This document shows positions 33,126-41,083 of a stretch of DNA of 41,083 bases, piece by piece. This DNA is from Rubrivivax sp. (lineage in GTDB: Bacteria; Pseudomonadota; Gammaproteobacteria; Burkholderiales; Burkholderiaceae_C). The translations under genes were made by a program, and so were the position numbers. Each line of letters opens with the position of its first letter. The stretch's first letter is position 1. The stretch covers positions 1-41,083 of the forward strand of contig JAJAZC010000018.1 of NCBI GenBank assembly GCA_026785885.1. Reading direction: 5' to 3'. The notes under the pieces were generated by a model, which saw only the letters and a list, made by a program, of their open reading frames with translations, had not been told where the DNA came from and ran no database searches.

Positions 33126-34942
33126 GCCGCCCCCAGGTGGAACTGGTGGCGCACCAGCACCTTAAAGCGCTTGACGACGGCCAGCGCGTCTTTCAGCAGG
33201 TCGCGCTCCAGGCTGCTCAGCCGGTCGGTGGCAACGCCGCCGCTGACGGGCCGGCCGGTGTCCAGCTCGGCCAGGCCGGCCTTGAGCCTGAGCGCCATCA
33301 GGAAGTGCAGGCTGTCGGCCAGGTCGGTTGCCAGTGCGGCCTGCAGGCGGCCTTTGGCGACCAGTGCGTCGAGCCGCGCCACCGTGCCGGTGGCCGCAAC
33401 ATGGTCGCGCAGCGCCAGACTGCGCACGCCGTGCACGATGGGGAAGATGCCGCCTTTCTTCAAGTCGAGCATCGTCTTGCCGGGCTCGCCGATCAGCAGC
33501 AGCCGGTTCCACCAGCCGGCTGACTCGTCGGGGAAGGAATCGATGGCCGCGGCGAAGCGGCCCAGCAATGCGTCATCGGCCGAGATCAGCCCATCGGTCT
33601 CAGCGCGCACCTGGGCCAGCAGCGCCGCGTCGCCGGCCACCGCATGCGCATCGATGAAGATCGCCAGCGCCATCAGGCCTTCAGCCTCGGGCCGCAGTAG
33701 CCAGCGCCGCACGGGGGCGGCAAAGTCGCTTGCACTGCGCCGCCACGCCGGGTTGCTGACCATGATGCCGCCCGGGCAATCGGGGTAGCCGAAGTCGCGC
33801 AGCGCGGCTGCGAAGCGCAGGCAGGCCTGGTCCACCCCGGCCGCGCTGACGGCAGTGCCGTTGCGCAGGATCAGGCCGTTGTCCTGGTCCGTCTTCAGCA
33901 GTTGTTCACCGCGTCCTTCGCTGCCCATCACGAACAGGCAGCTGTCGGCCAACAGCGCGGGCGGCGCGATCAGTTGCCACGCGCGCTCGAACAGCTTGGC
34001 GTTGAGCGCCTGCACCAGCTTGCCGATCTGGCTGACCTTGGTGCCGCCGCGATAAAGCAAAGCCACAAAGCGGGTGATGCGCTCGGCAGCCGAGTGCAGC
34101 GCAGCCAGGTCGCGGGCCTGCGCAATCTGCACCGCGATCACGTACGAGTGGTTGGACAAGAAGCTCAGCAGATCGAGCTGCTCCAGCAACCCGGTGATGT
34201 GCTCACCGTCGGCGACCACCAGGCGGTGCACCTGGTGTTCGATCATCAGCGCCAGCGCATCGAACAGCGGCGCATCCGGCGAGATGGTCACCAGCTTGAA
34301 GGTCGCCAGATCACGCACCGGCAGCGTCGCCAGCGGCCGGCCGTCGACGATGGCGCGCTGCAGCCCGGTGTTGGTGAAGATGCCGAGCCGCGGGCCGTCG
34401 CGCACCAGCACGCTGCTGCTGTGCTGCGCCTGCATCACGGCAGCCACGCCGACGATGCCCGTGCCACCGTCGACCACGTGGGCCTGGCGCAGAAACGCTT
34501 CGGCTACGCGCGACATCGTCAGCGCCTGCATCTCGCGCTGGCTGTGGCGCTGCGCCAGCGCGCCGAGCTTGATCGACAGGTCAGAGAACAGCAGCGCGCC
34601 GAAGGTCGCGTTGCGCGAGATCAACTCGTTGACCGCGGCTTTGGCCAGCTGATAGGCCAGCACCTCCTCCGAAGCGACGAAGCGGCTGCTGGCCCGGCCG
34701 GCCACCAGTGAGCGGCCGTCGAAACAGTCGCTCGGGCCGAAGGTGGCCACCGGCTCGTCGCCGTCGTACTGCGTGACATGGCCCTTGATGACGACGAACA
34801 GGTGCGACGGCGCCATGCCGGGGTCCAACAGCGTCTCGTCGGGGCGGAAGTAGGCGATGTCGACGCTGTCGCGCACGATGCGCTGCTCGGCCGCGTCCAG
34901 GCAATCAAAGGGCGAAGCCGAGAAGTCGAAAGCGCTGGGCAT
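33122..34942 (-). CDS. cNMP-binding/CBS/nucleotidyltransferase-like regulator
   Basis: The 606-residue protein has a cyclic-nucleotide-binding-like domain (about 10-125, SHLFVVIKGHVTQYDGDEPV), two CBS domains (about 160-275, LVRDGPRLGIFTNTGLQRAI and HQVHRLVVADGEHITGLLEQ), a DUF294 GlnD-like nucleotidyltransferase part (about 305-440, FVMGSEGRGEQLLKTDQDNG) and a C-terminal substrate-binding part (DUF294_C). The GlnD-like GS and D-x-D residues are present. It probably senses adenine nucleotides and regulates acetate use; neighbouring acs/actP genes support this. The stop codon lies within a palindrome. Confidence 0.9.
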   Translation of the reverse strand: MPSAFDFSASPFDCLDAAEQRIVRDSVDIAYFRPDETLLDPGMAPSHLFVVIKGHVTQYDGDEPVATFGPSDCFDGRSLVAGRASSRFVASEEVLAYQLAKAAVNELISRNATFGALLFSDLSIKLGALAQRHSQREMQALTMSRVAEAFLRQAHVVDGGTGIVGVAAVMQAQHSSSVLVRDGPRLGIFTNTGLQRAIVDGRPLATLPVRDLATFKLVTISPDAPLFDALALMIEHQVHRLVVADGEHITGLLEQLDLLSFLSNHSYVIAVQIAQARDLAALHSAAERITRFVALLYRGGTKVSQIGKLVQALNAKLFERAWQLIAPPALLADSCLFVMGSEGRGEQLLKTDQDNGLILRNGTAVSAAGVDQACLRFAAALRDFGYPDCPGGIMVSNPAWRRSASDFAAPVRRWLLRPEAEGLMALAIFIDAHAVAGDAALLAQVRAETDGLISADDALLGRFAAAIDSFPDESAGWWNRLLLIGEPGKTMLDLKKGGIFPIVHGVRSLALRDHVAATGTVARLDALVAKGRLQAALATDLADSLHFLMALRLKAGLAELDTGRPVSGGVATDRLSSLERDLLKDALAVVKRFKVLVRHQFHLGAA

Positions 34943-34975
34943 GGCGCATCATGAAGCAGCTGCCGAGGATCGCGT

Positions 34976-36658
34976 ATGAGCCAGCGCAAACCACATGAGC
35001 CCATGCCTGCCGAGCACCGCAAGCTGATCTTTGCATCCAGCCTGGCGGCATTGTTCGCGTGGTACGACTTCTATCTGTACGGCGTGTTGGCGCCGGTGTT
35101 TGCGCTGCATTTCTTTGCCGGCGCGGGTACGGGCGCGGGAGAGCGCAGTGCGCTGGTGGCCACGCTGCTAGCTTTTGCCGCGGGCTTTGTCGTGCGCCCG
35201 GTCGGTGCGCTGGTATTCGGGCGGCTGGGCGACGTGATCGGGCGCAAGTACACCTTCCTGGTCACGCTGCTGCTGATGGGCGCGGCGACCTTTGCCATCG
35301 GTGTGCTGCCCGGGTACGCCAGCATCGGCATCGCTGCGCCGATCGCACTGGTGTTGCTGCGGCTGCTGCAGGGCCTGGCTATCGGCGGTGAGTACGGTGG
35401 CGTCGCGACCTACGTCGCCGAGCATGCGCCGCAGGGTCGGCGCGGTTTCTACACCGGCTGGATCCAGTCCACCGCGTCGCTCGGCCTGTTGCTGGCGCTG
35501 GTTGTGATTGCAGCGCTGCGCAGCCTGCTGGGCGAAGCGGCGTTTGCCGATTGGGGCTGGCGCGTGCCGTTTCTGTTGTCGGCCGTGCTGCTGGCCATCG
35601 GCGTGTGGGTGCGGCTGAGCCTGCAGGAGTCACCGTTGTTCAGGCAACTGAAGTCGGCCGGCGGCGCATCGCGCGCGCCGCTGGCGGAGGCCTTCGGCCG
35701 CTGGCGCAACCTGCGGCTGGTGTTGATCGCGCTGTTCGGCCTGGTGGCCGGGCAGGCGGTGGTTTGGTACACGGGCCAGTTCCAGGCGCTGTTCTTCATG
35801 ACGCTGCAACTGAAGGTGGATGCCACGCACGCCAGCCTGATGTTGTGTGCGGCGCTGGCGCTGGCGGCGCCGCTGTTCGTGGGCTTCGGCGCGTTGTCCG
35901 ATCGCATCGGCCGCAAGCCGATCATCCTGACCGGCTGCCTGCTGGCCGCGCTGTCGTACATGCCGTTGTTCCATGCGCTCACCGCAGCGGCCAACCCGGC
36001 ACTGGCCGATGCGCAGCAGCGGGTGCAGACCACGCTCACCGCCGATCCGGCCGCATGCGCCTGGCAGTGGGGCCTGACCGCCGCAGGCGCCAGTGGGAGT
36101 GGAGCCGCAGGCGCGGGCGAAGCCGAAGGCGCAGGAGGAGGGGGCAGCACCTGCGACGCCGCCAAGCGCTGGCTGTCGGACCGCTCGGTGCGCTTCAGCT
36201 TGCTGGATGGCAGCGGGCCGGCAGTGATCAGCATCGGCGCTGAACGCTTGGTATTTGCCGCCGCCGACGCGCCCACGCGGCAGCGGCTGGATGCGGCGCT
36301 GGATGCGGCCGGCTACCCGAGACACGCCGATCCGGCGCGCATCGATTCGCTGCGCGTGGTCGGCATCCTGTTCATCCTGGTGGTCTTCGTGACGATGGTC
36401 TACGGCCCGATGGCGGCCTTGCTGGTGGAGATGTTTCCGACGCGCGTGCGCTGCACGTCGGTGAGCCTGCCATATCACATCGGCAATGGCTGGTTCGGCG
36501 GCCTGCTGCCGAGCGCGGCATTCGCCATCGTTGCCAGCACCGGCAACATCTACAGCGGCTTGTGGTTTCCGATTGGCATTGCGCTGGCCTGCTGTGTGGT
36601 CGGCATCGTGTTCGTGCGCGAGGCCAGGCAGGTCGATCTCGCGGCAGTCGGCCGCTGA
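34976..36658 (+). CDS. MHS-family MFS transporter
   Basis: The 560-residue permease has an MFS fold with the metabolite:H+ symporter pattern: FASSLAALFAWYDFYLYGVL, RPVGALVFGRLGDVIGRKYT and GLAIGGEYGGVATYVAEHAP. Extra sequence (about residues 340-455) between helices 8 and 9 has a Gly/Ala/Ser-rich piece and a soluble-looking segment before SLRVVGILFILVVFVTMVYG. The family moves organic acids, proline or related solutes. It is divergent from the CBS regulator (33 bp apart), suggesting a shared control region. A GAGGAT site precedes the ATG. Confidence 0.88.
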   Translation: MSQRKPHEPMPAEHRKLIFASSLAALFAWYDFYLYGVLAPVFALHFFAGAGTGAGERSALVATLLAFAAGFVVRPVGALVFGRLGDVIGRKYTFLVTLLLMGAATFAIGVLPGYASIGIAAPIALVLLRLLQGLAIGGEYGGVATYVAEHAPQGRRGFYTGWIQSTASLGLLLALVVIAALRSLLGEAAFADWGWRVPFLLSAVLLAIGVWVRLSLQESPLFRQLKSAGGASRAPLAEAFGRWRNLRLVLIALFGLVAGQAVVWYTGQFQALFFMTLQLKVDATHASLMLCAALALAAPLFVGFGALSDRIGRKPIILTGCLLAALSYMPLFHALTAAANPALADAQQRVQTTLTADPAACAWQWGLTAAGASGSGAAGAGEAEGAGGGGSTCDAAKRWLSDRSVRFSLLDGSGPAVISIGAERLVFAAADAPTRQRLDAALDAAGYPRHADPARIDSLRVVGILFILVVFVTMVYGPMAALLVEMFPTRVRCTSVSLPYHIGNGWFGGLLPSAAFAIVASTGNIYSGLWFPIGIALACCVVGIVFVREARQVDLAAVGR

Positions 36659-36720
36659 CCGCCGGTCCGCCGGTCCGCCGCTCCGCCACTCCGCCACTCC
36701 GCCACTCCGCCACTCCGCCA
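36659..36720 (+). repeat. 8-bp tandem repeat upstream of acs
   Basis: Nearly eight copies of an 8-bp unit: CCGCCGGT twice, CCGCCGCT once, CCGCCACT four times, then CCGCCA. It starts just after the MHS transporter stop and lies about 140 bp before acs. The identical copies suggest recent slippage, so the copy number may vary between strains. Confidence 0.9.
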
Positions 36721-36862
36721 GCACCGCTGCGCCACCGCGCGCGTGCGACTGCTGGCTTGCGCCCGATCAAGGTTTGAGGCCGGCCAGGTGCGCACACTAC
36801 GGCCCTGACGGCATGTCGTGCCAGAGCGGCATGGCATAAAGAAGCGCCAGACGGAGACTCGC

Positions 36863-38824
36863 ATGAGCAGCAGCAATCCTTACCCGCCGCCAGACAGCGT
36901 GGCCCAGGGCGCGGTGGTGTCCGGCATGGCGGCCTACCGCAAGCTGGTGGCCGAGTCCGAGGCTGACTACAGCGGCTACTGGTCGCGCCTGGCACGCGAA
37001 TTCGTCACCTGGAAGACGCCCTTCACCCGCGGGCTGGACGACAGCCAGGCGCCGTTTTTCAAGTGGTTCGAGGACGGCACGCTGAACGTCTCCTACAACT
37101 GCCTGGACCGCCAGGTCGAGCGCGGTCTGGGCGACAAGACGGCGCTGATCTTCGAGGCCGACGACGGCCAGGTCACGCGCACCAGCTATGCCGAGCTGCT
37201 GGCGCGCACCTGCCAGCTGGCCAACGCACTGCGCGCGCGCGGCGTGCAGCGCGGTGACCGTGTCGTGATCTACATGTCGATGAGCGTGGAGGGCATCGTT
37301 GCGATGCAGGCTTGTGCGCGCATCGGCGCGCCGCACTCGGTGGTCTTCGGCGGCTTCTCTGCACTCAGCCTGCGCGACCGCATCGCGGGTGCCGGCGCGG
37401 TGCTGGTGATCACCGCCGACGAGCAACTGCGCGGGGGCAAACCGCTGCCGCTGAAGGCCATCGTCGACGAGGCGTTGGCCCTCGGTGGCTGCGAGACGGT
37501 GAAGAACGTCATCGTCTACCGCCGCACCGGCGGTGCCGTGGGTTGGGACGCATCGCGCGACCACTGGCTGCACGATGAGATGCAGGCGCAAGCCACGCAC
37601 TGCGAGCCCGAATGGGTCGGCGCCGAGCACCCGCTGTTCCTGCTGTACACCAGTGGCTCGACCGGCAAGCCCAAGGGTGTGCAGCACAGCAGCGGTGGCT
37701 ACCTGCTGCATGCGGCGCTGACGACGCAGTGGACCTTCGACCTCAAAGCCGACGATGTGTTCTGGTGCACGGCCGACATCGGCTGGGTCACCGGCCACAC
37801 CTACATCGCCTACGGCCCGCTTGCGCTGGGCGCCACGCAGGTGGTGTTCGAAGGTGTGCCGACCTATCCCGACGGCGGCCGCTTCTGGCAGACCATCCAG
37901 AAGCACAACGTGAGCATCTTCTACACCGCGCCTACCGCCATCCGCTCGTTGATCAAGATTGCCGAGGGCAACGCGGCGGTGCACCCGGACCGTTACGACC
38001 TCAGCAGCCTGCGCATCCTCGGCACGGTCGGCGAGCCGATCAACCCGGCCGCCTGGACCTGGTACCACCAGCACATCGGCGGCGGCCGCTGCCCGGTCGT
38101 CGACACCTTCTGGCAGACCGAATCCGGCGGCCACATGATCACGCCGCTGCCGGGTGCGACGGCGCTGGTGCCGGGCTCCTGCACTTTGCCCTTCCCCGGC
38201 ATTACGGCCGCCATCGTCGACGAGACCGGCAACGACGTACCCGACGGCCAGGGCGGCATCCTGGTGGTCAAGAAGCCCTGGCCCAGCATGATCCGCACCA
38301 TCTGGAGCGAGCCCGAGCGCTTCAAGGTCAGCTACTTCCCGAGTGAGCTCAAGGGCTACTACCTGGCTGGCGACGGCGCCATCCGCGACAAGGACACCGG
38401 CTACTTCACGATCACCGGGCGCATCGACGACGTGCTCAACGTCAGCGGCCACCGCATGGGCACGATGGAGATCGAATCCGCGCTGGTATCGCACACCGCG
38501 CTGGTGGCCGAAGCCGCGGTGGTGGGCCGGCCCGACGACACCACCGGCGAGGCGATCTGCGCTTTCGTCGTGCTCAAGCGCGCGCGGCCGACCGGCGACG
38601 AGGCCAAGCGGATTGCCACCGAATTGCGCAACTGGGTGGCCAAGGAAATTGGCCCGATCGCCAAGCCCAAGGACATCCGCTTCGGCGACAACTTGCCCAA
38701 AACACGCAGCGGCAAGATCATGCGCCGGCTGTTGCGGCAGGTCGCCAAAGGCGAAGCGGTGACGCAGGACACGAGCACGCTGGAGAACCCGGCCATCCTC
38801 GAACAGCTGGCCGAGAAAAATTGA
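36863..38824 (+). CDS. acs: Acetyl-CoA synthetase
   Basis: Acs activates acetate through acetyl-AMP to acetyl-CoA. The 653-residue protein has the adenylate-forming signature [74 protein letters not shown] and the C-terminal [10 protein letters not shown] with the regulatory, acetylatable Lys. I choose ATG 36863, which follows GGAGA; an upstream in-frame ATG at 36818 is less likely. It is followed by DUF485 and actP genes, a common arrangement for acetate uptake and activation. Confidence 0.97.
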   Translation: MSSSNPYPPPDSVAQGAVVSGMAAYRKLVAESEADYSGYWSRLAREFVTWKTPFTRGLDDSQAPFFKWFEDGTLNVSYNCLDRQVERGLGDKTALIFEADDGQVTRTSYAELLARTCQLANALRARGVQRGDRVVIYMSMSVEGIVAMQACARIGAPHSVVFGGFSALSLRDRIAGAGAVLVITADEQLRGGKPLPLKAIVDEALALGGCETVKNVIVYRRTGGAVGWDASRDHWLHDEMQAQATHCEPEWVGAEHPLFLLYTSGSTGKPKGVQHSSGGYLLHAALTTQWTFDLKADDVFWCTADIGWVTGHTYIAYGPLALGATQVVFEGVPTYPDGGRFWQTIQKHNVSIFYTAPTAIRSLIKIAEGNAAVHPDRYDLSSLRILGTVGEPINPAAWTWYHQHIGGGRCPVVDTFWQTESGGHMITPLPGATALVPGSCTLPFPGITAAIVDETGNDVPDGQGGILVVKKPWPSMIRTIWSEPERFKVSYFPSELKGYYLAGDGAIRDKDTGYFTITGRIDDVLNVSGHRMGTMEIESALVSHTALVAEAAVVGRPDDTTGEAICAFVVLKRARPTGDEAKRIATELRNWVAKEIGPIAKPKDIRFGDNLPKTRSGKIMRRLLRQVAKGEAVTQDTSTLENPAILEQLAEKN

Positions 38825-38876
38825 CTTTTCATCCGGGCCGCCCAGCCGGCGCCCGAGGTTCAACGAGGAGACGCCC

Positions 38877-39185
38877 ATGGACACCGACCTGATCAAACGC
38901 ATCGCCAACCACCCGAGCTACCAAGAGCTCAAGGCCAAGCGCACAAGCTTCGGTCTGTGGCTGACGCTGGCGATGATGGTCGTCTACTACGGCTTCATCT
39001 TGCTGGTGGCATTCAACAAGCCGTTTCTGGCCACGCGGCTGGGTGCGGGCGTAACGACATTTGCGATCCCGATCGGCTTCGGCGTCATCGTTTTCACGGT
39101 GTTGATCACCGCCATCTACGTGCGGCGCGCCAACCGCGAATACGACGATCTGGCCGAGCAGGTCAGCAAGGCGGTGCTGAAATGA
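38877..39185 (+). CDS. DUF485 membrane protein (YjcH-like)
   Basis: This 102-residue inner membrane protein has a short cytoplasmic N-terminus ([20 protein letters not shown]) and two membrane segments (about residues 24-46 and 60-82). It belongs to DUF485, which is nearly always upstream of actP in the acs operon and is thought to help the symporter. The ATG follows ACGAGGAG. The TGA stop overlaps the actP ATG (ATGA). Confidence 0.93.
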   Translation: MDTDLIKRIANHPSYQELKAKRTSFGLWLTLAMMVVYYGFILLVAFNKPFLATRLGAGVTTFAIPIGFGVIVFTVLITAIYVRRANREYDDLAEQVSKAVLK

Positions 39186-40930
39186 GCCGCTTCTTTTCGT
39201 CGCTGTTGCCGCTGCCGCCAGTCCTGCGCCAGTTGCTGACGCTGGCCGCGCTGTTCGGTGTTTCAGCATCGCTGTGGGCTGCCGGTGCCGATATCGGCCA
39301 GGCTGAAAAACAGCCCACCAACTGGACTGCGATCGGCATGTTCGCGGTCTTCGTGCTGTTCACCTTCGGCGTCACCAAATGGGCCGCCGCCAAAACCAAA
39401 TCGGCGGCTGACTTCTACACCGGTGGCGGCGGCATCACCGGGTTCCAGAACGGCCTGGCGATCGCCGGCGACTACATGTCGGCGGCCTCGTTCCTCGGCA
39501 TCTCGGCGGCGGTAATGGTCGGCGGCTTCGACGGCTTGATCTTCTCGATCGGCTTTCTCGTCGGCTGGCCGGTGGTGACCTTTTTGCTGGCCGAGCGGCT
39601 GCGCAACCTGGGCAAGTTCACCTTTGCCGATGTCGTCTCTTTCCGCTTCGCGCAGACGCCGGTGCGCATCTTTGCGGCCTCCGGTACGCTCGTGGTAGTT
39701 GCTTTCTATTTGATTGCGCAGATGGTCGGCGCGGGCCAGTTGATCAAGCTGCTGTTCGGCCTGGAGTACTGGATCGCGGTTGTGCTCGTCGGCTCGCTGA
39801 TGATGGTCTACGTGCTGTTCGGCGGCATGACGGCAACCACCTGGGTGCAGATCATCAAGGCCGTGTTGCTGCTGGGCGGCGCGTCGTTCATGGCGCTGAT
39901 GGTGCTGGCGTCCTTCGGCTTCAGCCCGGAGGCGATGTTCGCCAAGGCGGTCGAGGTCAAGACCGGCATTGCCGCGGCTGCCGGCAAGCCACCGCCCGAA
40001 GCTGCAGCGCAGGGCTTTTCCATCATGGGCCCGGGCGGCTTCATCAAAGACCCGATCTCGGCCATCAGCTTCGGCATGGCGCTGATGTTCGGCACGGCAG
40101 GGCTGCCGCACATCCTGATGCGCTTCTTCACCGTGCCTAACGCCAAGGAAGCGCGCAAGTCGGTGCTGTGGGCCACCACCTGGATCGGCTACTTCTACCT
40201 GCTGACTTTCATCATCGGTTTCGGCGCCATCAGCTTCGTGCTGACCAACCCGCAGTTTCTCGACGCCAAGGGCGGGCTGCTGGGCGGCGGCAACATGGCA
40301 GCCATCCACCTGGCCGACGCGGTCGGCGGCAACGTGTTTCTCGGCTTTATTTCGGCAGTGGCGTTTGCGACCATCCTGGCCGTGGTGGCCGGCCTCACGC
40401 TGGCCGGGGCTGCAGCCGTCTCGCACGACATCTACGCCGTGGTCATCAAGCGCGGTAAGGCCGACAGCGCGGCTGAGTTGAAGGTGTCGCGGCTGACCAC
40501 CGTCGCGCTGGGCATCATCGCGGTGCTGCTGGGCATCGCCTTCGAGAAGCAAAACATTGCGTTCATGGTCTCGTTGGCGTTTGCGATTGCGGCATCGGCC
40601 AACTTCCCGGTGCTGTTGATGTCGGTGCTGTGGAAGGATTGCACGACGCGCGGCGCGGTGATCGGCGGCTTCCTGGGCCTGGTCTCGTCGGTGGCGCTGA
40701 CCATCGTTTCGCCGTCGGTGTGGGAGGTCACGCTCGGCAATGCCAAAGGCTCGGCGCTGTTCCCCTACCAGTCACCGGCGCTGTTCTCGATGACGCTGGC
40801 CTTCGTCGGCATCTGGCTGTTCTCTATCCTCGACAAGAGCCCGCGCGCGGCGCAGGACCGCGCTGGATTCGAAGCGCAGCAGGTGCGCTCGGAAACTGGC
40901 ATCGGCGCGTCGGGTGCGTCCGGGCATTGA
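39182..40930 (+). CDS. actP: Acetate/cation symporter ActP
   Basis: ActP is a sodium:solute symporter family protein that takes up acetate. The 582-residue protein has a signal-like first segment, then [74 protein letters not shown] and [20 protein letters not shown]. About thirteen membrane segments are visible. The start ATG 39182 overlaps the DUF485 gene. It completes the acs-DUF485-actP unit. No clear terminator follows before the window ends. Confidence 0.96.
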   Translation: MSRFFSSLLPLPPVLRQLLTLAALFGVSASLWAAGADIGQAEKQPTNWTAIGMFAVFVLFTFGVTKWAAAKTKSAADFYTGGGGITGFQNGLAIAGDYMSAASFLGISAAVMVGGFDGLIFSIGFLVGWPVVTFLLAERLRNLGKFTFADVVSFRFAQTPVRIFAASGTLVVVAFYLIAQMVGAGQLIKLLFGLEYWIAVVLVGSLMMVYVLFGGMTATTWVQIIKAVLLLGGASFMALMVLASFGFSPEAMFAKAVEVKTGIAAAAGKPPPEAAAQGFSIMGPGGFIKDPISAISFGMALMFGTAGLPHILMRFFTVPNAKEARKSVLWATTWIGYFYLLTFIIGFGAISFVLTNPQFLDAKGGLLGGGNMAAIHLADAVGGNVFLGFISAVAFATILAVVAGLTLAGAAAVSHDIYAVVIKRGKADSAAELKVSRLTTVALGIIAVLLGIAFEKQNIAFMVSLAFAIAASANFPVLLMSVLWKDCTTRGAVIGGFLGLVSSVALTIVSPSVWEVTLGNAKGSALFPYQSPALFSMTLAFVGIWLFSILDKSPRAAQDRAGFEAQQVRSETGIGASGASGH

Positions 40931-41083
40931 GCGTCGGGTAGGCCGCGCGGTGCCGTGTCGCGTCACCCGCGGCCACCGTTGCCGCCTGGCGCCGCGGGCT
41001 TTTCCGCCCCGGCGGCCGGCGCAGAGGAAGCCGGTGTTAAGCGGTGTTAGGGGCTGTGCCCTGAAGCCGGGCTGGCCGGGCGG

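Noticed and set aside
1-41083. CRISPR arrays, tRNA genes, complete insertion sequences or transposases
   Set aside because: I found no regularly spaced repeats, no cloverleaf with CCA-type end and no transposase-like protein in the window.

Overview
The window looks like chromosomal DNA from a GC-rich betaproteobacterium of the order Burkholderiales, perhaps near the Rubrivivax/Leptothrix/Ideonella group. This rests on gene order, on the division and cell-wall protein sequences (meso-diaminopimelate-type MurE, Gram-negative FtsZ tail) and on the acs/actP neighbourhood. It is inference, not a database result.

Layout. Positions 1-280 hold the 3' part of the RNase P RNA gene (rnpB), cut by the window edge. 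Next come a palindromic repeat (313-427) and an insert of metabolic genes: an exported intradiol dioxygenase-like protein, a Bcr/CflA-type MFS exporter, a periplasmic alpha-carbonic anhydrase, a small membrane protein and a relic of the 3' end of dhaK. From 4.8 to 22.9 kb lies a complete division and cell wall (dcw) cluster on the plus strand: mraZ, rsmH, ftsL, ftsI, murE, murF, mraY, murD, ftsW, murG, murC, ddlB, ftsQ, ftsA, ftsZ, closed by a terminator. Almost every junction has overlapping or touching stop and start codons.

The most unusual feature is at four dcw junctions (ftsI/murE, mraY/murD, ftsW/murG, murG/murC). Each carries extra, partly palindromic DNA that reads as a short open frame. 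The frame starts on the upstream stop codon and ends on, or one base before, the downstream start codon. Two of the four inserts are flanked by direct repeats of the gene junction itself, 31 bp and about 34 bp long. The inserts therefore seem to have been accepted only in forms that keep translational coupling.

From 23 to 32.3 kb the window is accessory and partly decayed. It has a chemoreceptor, an internal ftsZ fragment, a methyltransferase, a ParE-type toxin whose putative antitoxin frame holds a stop codon, a membrane-anchored TIR protein, a DNA glycosylase 5' fragment joined to a DUF4384-like 3' fragment, an ECF sigma/anti-sigma pair, small exported and membrane proteins, a VapBC pair with a doubtful VapB start, and a HigA-like antitoxin behind a headless toxin.

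From 32.3 kb to the end is an acetate-use region: a DEDDh exonuclease and a cNMP/CBS/nucleotidyltransferase-like regulator on the minus strand, separated by a 167-bp palindrome, then a divergent MHS-family transporter, acetyl-CoA synthetase, a DUF485 protein and the ActP acetate symporter.
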